In this document: positions 32,401 to 41,456 of the stretch, piece by piece
How the letters are laid out: the number at the start of each line of letters is the position of its first letter
Position numbering within the stretch: position 1 is the first letter of the stretch
Notes under the pieces: generated by a model
Databases searched by the model: none
Seen by the model: only the letters and a program-made list of their open reading frames with translations
What the model was told of the DNA's origin: nothing
Source: Verrucomicrobiaceae bacterium E54
GTDB lineage: Bacteria; Verrucomicrobiota; Verrucomicrobiia; Verrucomicrobiales; Akkermansiaceae
Length of the DNA: 64,000 bases
Assembly: GCA_022548915.1 (NCBI GenBank)
Contig: JAKZES010000001.1
Coordinates: 215,769-279,768 of the forward strand
Reading direction: 5' to 3'
Made by a program: the position numbers and the translations under genes

Positions 32401-35400
32401 CCAGTCGGCCCGGCTGCTCTTCACTGGTGATCCGACGTCCATCCACCGCGAGCAGGAATTGCGGGGGGTCCGACACGGACGGGTGCGTTCCCTCCGGAAC
32501 CTTGTATCCGCCCAGATCGAGCTTGAAGCGGCGGGTCACGTCCCGGGCTTCATGGAAATAGCCGCGGAAGCGGTAGATCACGTGGGCGTTGTGGTGCCGG
32601 CCCTGCCGCTGCCACTTGACCTTGGCGGGAATCGACTCGTCCAGCGCCTGCGAAGGACCGCTGACGTTTTCCGCGACGCCTGCGGCGTAGGTCTGGGTCA
32701 TCCATCCCCACTCGAGGTGCTGACGGATCTCATCGAGGTCGTAAACCGAACGCTCGTTGTTCGCGTGGAGGCGGTCGGTGTCATTCATGATGACCACCGA
32801 TGGATGCCAGGGTTTCTCGATGGCGGCCTGATTCCGGGGAAAGACGGCGATGGTGCTCATGTCGCCGGGGTTCATTCCTGTCTGCAGCGCGAAGGTCTTG
32901 AGCTTGGCGCCCTCCTCGGCGGCGGTGATGGTCAGTTCTCCGAGCGGATGGTTGTCGTTCAGGTCGACCTTGAAGTCGGGGACGACCTCCTTGGTCGGGA
33001 TCGGTCGCCACGCCGGGTAGGTGTCGGCGGACGGGCTGATCACCATGTTCGGATTGCGGCCCGGCTCGGAATTGCGGCCGAAGGCCAGCGCCTGCGCGCC
33101 GTTGGTCGGAATGCTCCCCTCGAACCAGCCGGTGTGGGTCCCGGTTTCCTTCAGGGTGACCCGTGAGATCGAGTCGCCGCTGGAGCTGCCGACGCTGACG
33201 GTCAGCTCGTCCACTTCGGGCGTGCGGCTGCGGTCGGGATCGATCACCCGGACGTGGATCGGGTTGCCGGGCTTGGCCACATTCACCAGATACCGGCCGA
33301 ACTCGTCGGCGGAAATGTCGCCATTCTCCGCGCGGGCATCGGCGTCCATCGATTCGGCGGCGAGCCGGGCCTTGGCCGCGGCCTCGAGATTGTCCCGCGA
33401 ACCCTTGGACTCAAGCTCCCGCATCATCGCTTCCATGTCCGCGGTGCGTTGTTCGGCTTCGGTGAGAAGCTTGCGGGCCGAGGCGATGAGCAGCGCGTCG
33501 GAGGCCACGGTGATCGGTCCGCCGCGCTTCTCGTCCACCAGGTTCATCTTCTCGAGAAAGCGCTCGGTGTAGGCGTAGAAGATCTCGTCGTCGCCGATCA
33601 CCTGCAGCGTGCCGTCGTCGGCAGCGGGGGCACCGAGGGCGGTCTTGATCTCGCCGCGGAACTTGGTCTTCTCGTCGCCGAACTGGCGCAGGAAAAATTG
33701 CTCTTCGTCGCCGGAGGTGGCCCAGACCTTGACCTCGATTTCGGTGCCGGCACCCGAGACGGCGAGGGTGGGGTCGTTCAAGGTGACCTTGAGGTTCTCG
33801 CCGGGAACGATGCTGGCCTGCTCGGTGTTGGAGCCCAGCTCAACCTCGGTGGCTTCCATCAGCTTCTCACGCTTGAGCTGGACCTTGCCGAGGAGGATGC
33901 GGGCGTCCGGGTGGTTGGGCTCGCGGGCGAGAATGGAGTCGATGTCATCCTTGGCGTCCACGAATTCCTCCATGTCGTAGTGGACCTCGGCGCGGGCGTA
34001 GCGGATGTCCGTCCAGAGTTCGGGGATGCGCTCGAGTTCGAGTTCGTTGAGGGTGTTCAGGGCGCCATCGAAGTCCCTGGCAAGACGCTCCGCTCCCGCC
34101 CGGCGCAGGGTGGCCTGGTGCCGCAGGGGGACCTCGGCGAAGTCCTCGTTGTTCTCGGTGCGGGTGAAGATCTCATGCGCCTGCCGGAGCTGGCCGCGCT
34201 GGATGGCGATGTCGCCGTAGGCGAGTTCGATGCGGATCCGCTCGACCTTGGTGAGCGGGCTGCCGTCCTCGTTGGCCCATTCAAGCAGGGACTTGACCAG
34301 GGTCTCCTGGCGCTCGTCGGCACGGGTGTAGATCGTCTGCTGGAGGACCCACAGGAGGAACTCGATCGACAGCTCCCGATGGACCTCGACGAAGGATTCC
34401 CAGTTCTCGTCGAGGCGATCCCAGGCGCTTTGTTCGTTGCTGGTGGTCCAGTCGCCCTGGGACTGGTAAACCGGGTAGGCCGGGTGGTTGGGGGCGACCG
34501 GGATGACGATCAATCCCATCTCCATGGCCGCATTGCCGCGGATCGACTTGAAGAGCGGGATGTCGGTCTCGCGGTTGAAATACGAGTGGCCGCGGTGCCG
34601 GGCCATGGCGTCGAGCGCGGCTTCGGCCATGGCGCTGGCGGCCGAGGGGTGCTCGTCGATCAGCGACTGGGTCAGGTTCCTGAGTTGCTCGAAGTAACGG
34701 GGGTTGCGGTTGTTCGACTCCCAGATGAATGCCGCGGCACGATGCAGAACGTCCGGGTCGGGGTTTGCGGTCACTTCGGTGATGAATCGATACCCGAAGC
34801 CGGTGGAAGCCGTGGCCGCCTTGAGCTGGTCAATCATCTGCAGCAGCAATTCCTGGGAACGGGGCTCGGTGAAGATCGCCGGTGAGAGCGTTGCCAGCGC
34901 CTCCATGGCGGCATCCGGAACGACGATCCGGACCGGCGAGTTGCGCAGGCCTTCGATGGTCGACTCAAGCGCGGGCACGACGGCCGTCACGTCGGCCTTG
35001 GCCAGCTCGGCGGCCTTGGCAGCCGCTGCTTCCGGATCGGATTTCTCCAAGTCCTCGCGTTCCTTTTTCTCCTCCGCCGTTTCCGGATCCTTTTTGAGCG
35101 CCAGCAGTGCCTGGCAGACGAGGTCCGGGTCGGCCGCCTCGAGCGAGGCGATCTCTCCCGGTGTCATGATGTCCTTCTGGAACCACTGGAGGGCTCCATG
35201 GCGGACTTCCCAGGGCATCGTCTTCCACAGCGGGGACTTCACCAGTTCCTGGATCAGCTTGACCTGCTCGGCATTGTCCTCGGGATACTGCATGTTGATC
35301 CATGCAAGCACCTGCCAGGGTTCGAGGTCCTTGCGCTTCAGGCCGTCCTGGACGGCCTGGCGCAGGTTGGGTTCGAGGGGGAACGGCCGGCAAAGTTCGG

Positions 35401-37144
35401 GGCGGCGCTTCTTCAACTCGGAGATGCTTCCACCCGCGTGTCGCTGGGCGAGATACCGGGAGTGGGGCGCATAGCTCGAAACCTTGATGCCGGTGTGGGC
35501 CTCAAGGTCCTTCCAGTCGGACTCGGTGACCGCAAAGCCACCGGCAATCGTGTCGCGTGCCAGCAATTGTGCCTCCACGCTGCGGTCCCGGAGGAGTTCG
35601 GCAACACCGTCCGGCGTGTGCTTGAGCACCGACCTCAGGTGGTTGGCGACACCCGGGATCTTTGGCTGGCCCGACCGGTAGTCGGCCCACAGCTTCTTGA
35701 AGAGCGCGGTTTGCCGGGCGAGGGGAGCTTCGGTTGGCAGGGTGTTCTCCTTCGCCTTCTGTGCCAAGGCGTTGGCATCCTTGATCCGTTGATCGCGCTT
35801 TTCATTGCCGCCCGGGCGACCGGCGTAGTGCCAGAGCTGATCCACCCACGCGGACATCCGGTTCGGGTCCAGTCGCCAGGCTTCCGATGCAAGGAGTGTG
35901 TCGACCATCTTGTCGAAGTCCTTTTCGGCACCGCCTGCGGCGATGGCCCGGATGGCCGAGGCTTCCTCCTGGTCGATGGCGGAGATCCCGGGAGCGAGGG
36001 CCTTCGCTTCCTCCGGCGTGAACTGCTTCCACTCCTTGTCGAGCACCAGCACGCCGTTGCGGCTGTTCATCCGCTTGGGGTCCGACGTGATAAACTTGCG
36101 CACGGCCTCGACTTCCAGCGGCCGGCACGCCTTGTCGGCGTAGTAGCCGCTCCGCCACGACCTCATCAAGTCGGCGAGTTGCAGCGGTGTCAGCTTGTTC
36201 GCGGCCTCGACGATGGGTGCCATCTTGGCGTCGATTTCGTGCGGCCAGTATTTCGTGGTGTCGCCGCGATAGTGCTGCCCGTTGCCGCCACCGGCCCAGC
36301 CGTTCTGGACCCACAGCGCGTGTTGGGGATACTTGGCGAGCAGAGCCCTGGCCTCGTCGACGGGAGGTGCCACGTCTTCCCCGGCCAGTTTGGCGAGATT
36401 GTAGACGGCGACCGATGCGGCCCAGTCGATCTGCAGGGCAAGCTCTTCGTTGAAGTCCATGGTCTCCGCGAGACGGCGGCAGGCGTCCGCCCACTCCTTG
36501 TTCACCTGCGTCTTGCCGCGCTGGTCGATGTAGCCGCTGACCTGTTGGAGGAGCCAGCGGAAGTGAGGGTCGTAGAAATTCACCCGGACGTCCTCTGAAA
36601 CGCCGGCCCCGGCGATTGCCCGCAGTCGGTCGGCGACGGCGACGACATCGTTGCGCTGGATCGCCTCGGAAATGAACCACTGGTCGAACTGGCGGGCGGT
36701 GGGGTTGGTCACCAGTCGGCCACCGGACGCGCGGTTGAAGGTGTAGGCGGCGGTGACGTCATTGAGCTGGTCACGCAGCAGGACATGGACGGCGATCACC
36801 GCGGGTCCAACGCCTTCGGCGCCGGGATCCGCCTCCTTCAAGTATTGCTGATAGAGGGCCGCGGCTCCCGCGGCGTCGCCGCTGAGTTCGGCGGCCCGGG
36901 CGGCCTGCAAGAGCAGTTCCACGTCCTTGGGAAGGTTCTGCCGCAGCCACCTGCGGGCCTCGGCGATGGCCTGGGTCGGCTTTCCCTCTTCGATGCCCGC
37001 TTCGAGCAGCGACAGGATGGCGGATTCCGGCTGCGTCTCGACCGAGGAGGCGACGGCCTTCCGTTGCTCGTCGAAGGTCGCGGCGGACGAGAGAGTTGCG
37101 CCGGAAAGAAGAACCACGAATGCACACGAATGCACACGAATCAT
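29411..37144 (-). CDS. giant TPR - beta-module - TPR periplasmic protein (copy A)
   Basis: The 2,577-residue product has a signal peptide (IRVHSCAFVVLLSGATLSSA) partly encoded by a repeat. Residues ~25-1,100 form an alpha-solenoid closing with TPR units (DIRYARAEVHYDMEEFVDAK, REPNHPDARILLGKVQLK). Residues ~1,120-2,255 are beta modules with the E-[TS]-x-x-x-[ST]-G-x-F motif (ETGTHTGWFEG near 1,335, ETGDSTGIFKL near 1,820, ESGPHTGIFKG near 2,185) and a PA14-like segment (FLLAVDGRRITSEE, RPGIHYFEIWATG). Residues ~2,265-2,577 are a YbgF-like TPR array (LAEAYLEMAKRHRKLGETEK, MYWVGMCYQDLRQEM). Whole-length order is the same as in the giant B protein. The ATG at 37144 fits the signal peptide; the frame is open to 37276 but that part is repeat DNA. 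Confidence 0.82.
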   Translation of the reverse strand: MIRVHSCAFVVLLSGATLSSAATFDEQRKAVASSVETQPESAILSLLEAGIEEGKPTQAIAEARRWLRQNLPKDVELLLQAARAAELSGDAAGAAALYQQYLKEADPGAEGVGPAVIAVHVLLRDQLNDVTAAYTFNRASGGRLVTNPTARQFDQWFISEAIQRNDVVAVADRLRAIAGAGVSEDVRVNFYDPHFRWLLQQVSGYIDQRGKTQVNKEWADACRRLAETMDFNEELALQIDWAASVAVYNLAKLAGEDVAPPVDEARALLAKYPQHALWVQNGWAGGGNGQHYRGDTTKYWPHEIDAKMAPIVEAANKLTPLQLADLMRSWRSGYYADKACRPLEVEAVRKFITSDPKRMNSRNGVLVLDKEWKQFTPEEAKALAPGISAIDQEEASAIRAIAAGGAEKDFDKMVDTLLASEAWRLDPNRMSAWVDQLWHYAGRPGGNEKRDQRIKDANALAQKAKENTLPTEAPLARQTALFKKLWADYRSGQPKIPGVANHLRSVLKHTPDGVAELLRDRSVEAQLLARDTIAGGFAVTESDWKDLEAHTGIKVSSYAPHSRYLAQRHAGGSISELKKRRPELCRPFPLEPNLRQAVQDGLKRKDLEPWQVLAWINMQYPEDNAEQVKLIQELVKSPLWKTMPWEVRHGALQWFQKDIMTPGEIASLEAADPDLVCQALLALKKDPETAEEKKEREDLEKSDPEAAAAKAAELAKADVTAVVPALESTIEGLRNSPVRIVVPDAAMEALATLSPAIFTEPRSQELLLQMIDQLKAATASTGFGYRFITEVTANPDPDVLHRAAAFIWESNNRNPRYFEQLRNLTQSLIDEHPSAASAMAEAALDAMARHRGHSYFNRETDIPLFKSIRGNAAMEMGLIVIPVAPNHPAYPVYQSQGDWTTSNEQSAWDRLDENWESFVEVHRELSIEFLLWVLQQTIYTRADERQETLVKSLLEWANEDGSPLTKVERIRIELAYGDIAIQRGQLRQAHEIFTRTENNEDFAEVPLRHQATLRRAGAERLARDFDGALNTLNELELERIPELWTDIRYARAEVHYDMEEFVDAKDDIDSILAREPNHPDARILLGKVQLKREKLMEATEVELGSNTEQASIVPGENLKVTLNDPTLAVSGAGTEIEVKVWATSGDEEQFFLRQFGDEKTKFRGEIKTALGAPAADDGTLQVIGDDEIFYAYTERFLEKMNLVDEKRGGPITVASDALLIASARKLLTEAEQRTADMEAMMRELESKGSRDNLEAAAKARLAAESMDADARAENGDISADEFGRYLVNVAKPGNPIHVRVIDPDRSRTPEVDELTVSVGSSSGDSISRVTLKETGTHTGWFEGSIPTNGAQALAFGRNSEPGRNPNMVISPSADTYPAWRPIPTKEVVPDFKVDLNDNHPLGELTITAAEEGAKLKTFALQTGMNPGDMSTIAVFPRNQAAIEKPWHPSVVIMNDTDRLHANNERSVYDLDEIRQHLEWGWMTQTYAAGVAENVSGPSQALDESIPAKVKWQRQGRHHNAHVIYRFRGYFHEARDVTRRFKLDLGGYKVPEGTHPSVSDPPQFLLAVDGRRITSEEQPGRLEGQINLRPGIHYFEIWATGWDCAIGFGRGIKLRANLEDPETLVDCPDDFFDPSTFPEGSLDHRNGPATITANEAGTEFTVKFAPGSRARLLNLVFLEQEGSVPALNKLTLSEPDGATVLPVKEDFATLNKNDTLEILTGDKISVRYVDDRFVTKDKERHERFLDVAFTDARVEFADIEPRWDEGRRKDMPYYEQLIRFRHDEPLSLVVTDPDMDVSGDPDRVKVTLAVGDGKGRDYEALETGDSTGIFKLLVTPVAGAATGEGQVSVPEGGTIHVSYLDEENNRPGIPYERVARIDHASFAPPEFIVAHAEVTPWEPEDGNPGMHTLHHGFEPIHRQRLEAEERLASEAVKVRYEIKNTLIPASKAPEGGFQAAHGRRLFFEVLAPHLALRTGSEVRVYAQTDAGRKAGGQAAVAGFDVSIPGTIEVTGGLGVPRGHGAWHGVPEIPIYTGGSVWNTFEPEQRDRFRLTIPVVAGLLPPSGVLTEEEREDLQERAKDSRAAAEELLARSSGLVVQPGDRIHLGFQYQTPGGDKKWLTTSTRVITHGTFDLMAEDYREPMTSAYVGESLNLRVVDLGADVSDAMDTVTAIVQAKSGAKASVELRESGPHTGIFKGEYLIGYAKEAGALPEEHDVRREGFPVIYGDTIAARYTDANGNDSETLMVTISKGADGTIQPFSKTYEDEEIGMRTQFSLAEAYLEMAKRHRKLGETEKARLEYSSAKLLLSKAMDEFRDPDTRAHAEYLLGTLTMEEAIAAEDEETRETRFRAALSRFMTVTGSYPQTIHASRAQYRIATVYEALKEPDIAAQEYVKLAYKYPDSEFLATSMLRLGSHFLKKAAGLEAQAKELLAKGEDDKDAQYEGTALMTLAQREYLKTASIFGRLQQRFPSNELAGPAGLRAGQAYMRAGKNAEAVDAFQRVITEEGYDGPKVRAQAMYWVGMCYQDLRQEMAAYSIFKRLTYDFPESEWAAYARAQLSTDRLLKLETELELERLESGQ
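37111..37141 (+). repeat. left arm of a solo inverted-repeat element
   Basis: GAACCACGAATGCACACGAA at 37111 with two tandem TGCACACGAA units, to 37141. It belongs to the same family as the GxxExxY cassette ends and pairs with 37243-37274. It lies inside the giant A gene and encodes VHSCAFVV of its signal peptide on the reverse strand. Confidence 0.8.
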
Positions 37145-37242
37145 CCATCGTGGCCCGACTTCGCCTCGGCGTCGGAGTTCCGATTCCTTGGAAGGGGTCA
37201 TGGTCTGGCGGCTGATTGAGAGTCTCATGCGGTGGAACCCGG

Positions 37243-37274
37243 ATTCGTGTTCATTGATGTCCATTCGTGGTTCC
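37243..37274 (-). repeat. right arm of a solo inverted-repeat element
   Basis: On the reverse strand GGAACCACGAATGGACATC, then AATGAACACGAAT, ending at 37243. It lies between the stop of the 768-residue gene (37277) and the start of the giant A gene (37144). The ~100 bp between the two arms contain no gene. Confidence 0.8.
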
Positions 37275-37276
37275 AA

Positions 37277-39583
37277 TCACTCTTCTTCCGCGTCGCCGCT
37301 CTCGGCCGCGAGTCCGGCGAGCCGGCTGCGTGCTTCGGCGACGTGGCTGCTGGTCGGGTAGTCGAAGATCAGCTGCTGCAACTTGCCCTTGGCGGTCTCG
37401 TTGTCGCCCATGCGGAAGGCGACGTTGGCCCAGAGCAGCAGCATCTCGTCGAGGAAGGCGGCATCGGGGTAGTCGGCGAAGACACTCTCGAGAAGGTTGG
37501 CGGCCTGGGCGAAGCTCTCGGTCTCGACGTAGTGGCGGACGACCCGGCCAAGCGCTTCGGCGGCGAAGGCACTTTCCGGGTAGTTTTCGTAGGTGCGGCG
37601 GTAGGCGTTGATCGCCGCGCTCATGCGGTTCTGCAGCGCGGTCGCCTTGCTCAGGCCGGCCTTGCCCCACTTGCTGTTGTGCTCGTCGGCGGCCTCGGCT
37701 TCTTCCTCGGCTTTCCTGGCCAGGGCCTCGCCGATGCGAAACTGGGCCTCGGCGGCGGAGATCGGGTTCTCAAGCTCCAGCACGCGGCCGTACACGTCCA
37801 CGGCCTTCTCATACTGGCCCTTGTCGGTGAGGCTGCGCCCGAGGGTCATGAGCGCCTGGTCGGCGAGAACCGACTCCGGATAGAGGCGGTTGAAGGCCAG
37901 GCAGGTGGCGGTGGCGGCATCGAAGTCGTCGCGAAGCAGCTCGCTCTCCCATTTGAGCCGGAAAGCGTTCTCCACAAGATCGCCGGGGAGCTGGTCGCGG
38001 GTCATGATGATGGGGTCGACCTTGTCGAGCGACTCGCGGGCGCGCAGCGCGGCGCGCTGGTCGAGGCCCATGTCCTTGTAGATCTCCCCGAGCCCCACCA
38101 GGGCCTCGGCCTCGACCGAGCCCTTGCGGGCCTTCAAGAGCTCCTCGAAGACGACATACTGATCCGCGCTCACGCCCGAATTCACCGAGCCGGAAACCTT
38201 GATCACGGACTCGGTCTCGCGGGGTTCGTCCCCGTAAAGGTGCACCTCGTCGGTGTAGGTGACGATCAGTTCATCGAGTTCGTCGCAGTGGAGGACGTTG
38301 TCGCTGGCGTCCGGGCTGATGCCGTCTTCGACCGCCGCGAGTTCGACGCGTCCGAGGAAGGTGCCGGTGCGGATCTGCGGACCTTCACCCGTTTCCTCAA
38401 GTCGCACGGTGATGCTGTCGCGCTCCTTCCAAGCATCCTCTTCCTCGTCCTCGAGGGCGAAGATGTCGAGCAGGTCGTCGCTCTCGGCGGCCTCCTTGGC
38501 TTCCACCTTGAAGCGCGAGGTGACGGTGAGCGTGACCGCTTCCGCATTCGGCGACTTGTCGAGGTCGGCGTCGCGCAGCATCAGCACCTGGGGCTGGCCG
38601 GGATAGGCGACGTAGGCCGGGGTTGAAAAGTCGCCGAGGAAAAAGCCGACGGTGCCGGTGCTGACCGCGCGGACCTTGCCGGTGCGGGGAACCCCCTTCT
38701 GGCCGTCGAGCGTGCTGTCGTCGATGTAAGTCACCGTGAGGGTGTCGCCGCCGACCATCTGGATCACGCCGTCGCCGGCCTTGGGTTCGCCCAGCGCGGT
38801 CGGGGCGGAGGCGAGCATCTCGTGCTTCTTTCCGGGGACCGGAACGCCCGTGATCGTTTCCTTGTCGCCGCTGCTGACCTCGACGGTCGCCGTCACCGGC
38901 ACGCCGAGCTTGCGCATGATCGGCACGTCGGCGTCCTCGATTTTCGAGTAGAAGCGCTGGCCGATCTCGATGCGACCGAGGTCCTCGCTGTCGGAGGAAC
39001 CGGCATCCTCGACCTCGGTGCCGACCAGCGAGAGCGAGTCGATCGCCTTGTTCCAGTTCTTCAACTGGTAATGGCTCATCCCGATGTAGTAGTAGGCCAT
39101 GTTGGCCCACTTGGTGCGGCCGGCGACCTCGGTGAGGCGGCGGAAGAGGGGAAAGCAGGAGGCATACTGGCCGGCCTGGAAGTGGCTGAAGCCGGCCTGG
39201 AAGAGGGCTTCGTGGTAAAGGGCGATCTCGTCCTCGGACTGCTTCTCGCCGGGGACGGGGGCCAGCACGCGGGTGAGCAGCAGGAAGTGACCGAGCGCCT
39301 CCTTCGAGTTGTTCTGGTCGAGGAAGTGCTTGCCCATCGCCATGTGTGCCATGTGCGAGAGAAGGTTGCCCTGGTTGTCGCGCACGACCGTGTTGAGCAT
39401 CGCGAGTCCGCGCTCGTACTGCTTGTATTCCATCAGCTCGATCGCCTTGTCGTAGAGGTGCTTGGCCTCGCGATCGACATCGGCGGTTGGCCGGGAGCGT
39501 TCGCCTTCCCCGGTTTCCTGCGCGGGGGACAGGATGGTGAGGAGGGGCACGATGAGGAGCGCTGTGGTGGTCGCACGGTTCAT
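37277..39583 (-). CDS. TPR - beta-module - TPR periplasmic protein (short paralogue)
   Basis: The 768-residue product has a signal peptide (RATTTALLIVPLLTILSPAQ), an N-terminal TPR block (~30-215; AKHLYDKAIELMEYKQYERG, MAYYYIGMSHYQLKNWNKA), a ~300-residue beta part with the same kind of module as the giants (ETGEGPQIRTGTFLG near 400; VVGGDTLTVTYIDDSTL-type strands) and a C-terminal TPR array (~500-768; LVGLGEIYKDMG, QALMTLGRSLTDKGQYEKAV, DYPDAAFLDEMLLLWANVAF). It is a reduced version of the two giant proteins encoded downstream. The ATG at 39583 fits the signal peptide. It ends 132 bp before the giant A start, a gap filled by the solo repeat element. Confidence 0.8.
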   Translation of the reverse strand: MNRATTTALLIVPLLTILSPAQETGEGERSRPTADVDREAKHLYDKAIELMEYKQYERGLAMLNTVVRDNQGNLLSHMAHMAMGKHFLDQNNSKEALGHFLLLTRVLAPVPGEKQSEDEIALYHEALFQAGFSHFQAGQYASCFPLFRRLTEVAGRTKWANMAYYYIGMSHYQLKNWNKAIDSLSLVGTEVEDAGSSDSEDLGRIEIGQRFYSKIEDADVPIMRKLGVPVTATVEVSSGDKETITGVPVPGKKHEMLASAPTALGEPKAGDGVIQMVGGDTLTVTYIDDSTLDGQKGVPRTGKVRAVSTGTVGFFLGDFSTPAYVAYPGQPQVLMLRDADLDKSPNAEAVTLTVTSRFKVEAKEAAESDDLLDIFALEDEEEDAWKERDSITVRLEETGEGPQIRTGTFLGRVELAAVEDGISPDASDNVLHCDELDELIVTYTDEVHLYGDEPRETESVIKVSGSVNSGVSADQYVVFEELLKARKGSVEAEALVGLGEIYKDMGLDQRAALRARESLDKVDPIIMTRDQLPGDLVENAFRLKWESELLRDDFDAATATCLAFNRLYPESVLADQALMTLGRSLTDKGQYEKAVDVYGRVLELENPISAAEAQFRIGEALARKAEEEAEAADEHNSKWGKAGLSKATALQNRMSAAINAYRRTYENYPESAFAAEALGRVVRHYVETESFAQAANLLESVFADYPDAAFLDEMLLLWANVAFRMGDNETAKGKLQQLIFDYPTSSHVAEARSRLAGLAAESGDAEEE

Positions 39584-39701
39584 GATGGGGATCGATGGTC
39601 TGATTCGAAGGGGGTTCGGAAAATCTTTCTCAGGGGGGCGAAGAAGCGATTCCAATTGCGGATGTTCGCCGTATCTTTCGGTTCAGGTTCGGTACCTGCT
39701 G

Positions 39702-41456
39702 TTACTCCACGGCTTCCGCTTCGCCGCCCACGAGGGCGACACCGTAGCCTTCGAGGCGGCGGTGGGCCTCGCTGGATTCGCCGCTTTTCGGGAACTGCTT
39801 GAGGACCGCGCGGAGTTGGTCGACTTCGCGGGCCTTGTCACCCGAAACCCGGTGGATGTCGGCGATCTTGAGCGACGCGCGAGGGGCCTGGCCGCTGACG
39901 GTCATCAACTGCCGGGCTTCCTTGATTGCTTGCGGATACTGCTTCATCGCGACGAGGCAGTCGATCACCGCCCAGGTCGTGTCGGGTTCGCGGTTGGCCG
40001 CGCGGAACGCCTTGATGGCTTCGCCGTGTTCACCGATCTCGCGGAGCAATTCGCCCTTGGCCCACATCAGGCCGGACCCGGCGTAGTCCGGGGATTTCTG
40101 AAGGGCGGGGATTTCCGCCAGGGCCTTCTCGGCGTTGGGCCGGTTGCGGTGGCTGCGGCCCTTGTAGTAGTCGAAGCGTGCCTTCGCGGCCGCCAGCTTG
40201 TCCTTCATCCGCGCGAAGTAGCGCAGCACGCTTTCCTCGGGTTCGTAGTTGGCGACGAAAAACCCGTGGTTGCGGAGTTGCTCGTCGGTCATGCCGTTCA
40301 GGCTCACCGAGCGCATCACCATCTGCGCCTCGTCGTGCATGCCGAGCGGATGGCGCAGCCGGTTCATCACCTTGATCTTGTCCTCGGTCTTGAGCTGGCT
40401 GACGAGGGATTCGCCCTCCTTCTTGAAGAAGGCCGAGCGGAGATCGCCCGCGCGCAGGTAGTCGCAGAACTGCAGGACCCGGTCGATGGTCTTCGGCTTT
40501 GACTTGAACTGCTTCTCCAGCCGGGCAACCCAGCTTTCCCGGTCTTCCTCGGCGACCATCAGGGCGTCGGCCCAAAGCTTCCGCAAGCTGTCGTTGTCCG
40601 CGAACTTGTCACCGAGCTTTGCGGCCCAGTAGGAGCAGGCCCGCTGTCGGACTTCCTTGTCGGCGCGGCTGTCGAGGGCGGTGGAAAGAGCGGTGGTCCA
40701 GTAGCGGACGTCTTCTTCGGGGTTGCCCGTGTCGATTCCCCGGCCGTCGAATCCGCTCGCCGCCACGTAGAATTCCGTGAGCTTGTCGTGATCCGGGCTG
40801 CGGCGGGCGTAGTGCGCGATCACCGCCTCGCGGGCGGCCTTCGCGGCGTTGGGGTTGCTCTGGAGGAAGTTGACCGCCGTCCGCCACTGGTATTCGGCGG
40901 CTTCACCGAATTTTCCCAGTTCGGCCATTTGGTTGCCGAGAAAGGTCAGCGCGGTGCCGGAGTTCGGCTGGGCCACGTAGTCGTCGTCCTTGACCATCCG
41001 GGCCCACACGGCGGTCTGCTTGGCGGTGTCGCCATTCTGGCCGTGGCACTGGCCGATGTAGAACAGGGCTGCGGCGGCGTAGCGGACATCGTCCGGAAAG
41101 TAGTCGACCACGTCCTGGTAGGCCTTGATGGCGGCGTTGCGCTTTTCGAGTTGGTGCAGGCACCGGCCCATCCGGAGCAGGACGTAGGGCAGGGCCCGGC
41201 TCTTGGCGAACTCGAAGGAGTAGGCCTTGTAGGCGGCGAAGGCCCCCTTGTAGTCGCCCTTGTTGTAAAGCTTGTCGGCATCCTCGAGGTTCAGCCCCTC
41301 GAAGGTGTCGAGCTTGGCGAACGCGTCTCCGGGATAGGTGATTTCCTGGCCGGCAACGGTTTGGGCACCGGCGTCCGGCCCGACGACCGCAAGGATGATG
41401 ACGCCAGCGCAGGAAAGGGAGGAGATCAGATGGTTCAGGGAGTTTTGGATCTTCAC
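39702..41456 (-). CDS. secreted TPR protein, first gene of the ExbBD operon
   Basis: The 584-residue product has a signal peptide ([23 protein letters not shown]) and helical repeats throughout, the clearest being [59 protein letters not shown] and, near the end, [20 protein letters not shown] and [20 protein letters not shown]. It lacks the beta modules of its neighbours. It is the promoter-proximal gene of the operon; the next gene follows after 118 bp. Likely a periplasmic assembly or docking factor for the larger TPR proteins; this is inference. Confidence 0.8.
   Translation of the reverse strand: MKIQNSLNHLISSLSCAGVIILAVVGPDAGAQTVAGQEITYPGDAFAKLDTFEGLNLEDADKLYNKGDYKGAFAAYKAYSFEFAKSRALPYVLLRMGRCLHQLEKRNAAIKAYQDVVDYFPDDVRYAAAALFYIGQCHGQNGDTAKQTAVWARMVKDDDYVAQPNSGTALTFLGNQMAELGKFGEAAEYQWRTAVNFLQSNPNAAKAAREAVIAHYARRSPDHDKLTEFYVAASGFDGRGIDTGNPEEDVRYWTTALSTALDSRADKEVRQRACSYWAAKLGDKFADNDSLRKLWADALMVAEEDRESWVARLEKQFKSKPKTIDRVLQFCDYLRAGDLRSAFFKKEGESLVSQLKTEDKIKVMNRLRHPLGMHDEAQMVMRSVSLNGMTDEQLRNHGFFVANYEPEESVLRYFARMKDKLAAAKARFDYYKGRSHRNRPNAEKALAEIPALQKSPDYAGSGLMWAKGELLREIGEHGEAIKAFRAANREPDTTWAVIDCLVAMKQYPQAIKEARQLMTVSGQAPRASLKIADIHRVSGDKAREVDQLRAVLKQFPKSGESSEAHRRLEGYGVALVGGEAEAVE

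Noticed and set aside
28977..37274. CCACGAATG repeats as part of a CRISPR array.
   Set aside because: Only two or three short units at each place, arranged as inverted pairs rather than regularly spaced direct repeats with unique spacers.
37145..37276. N-terminal extension of giant A beginning with MEPRMD.
   Set aside because: This part is encoded by the inverted-repeat element, starts with TTG and would bury the signal peptide; the ATG at 37144 is better.
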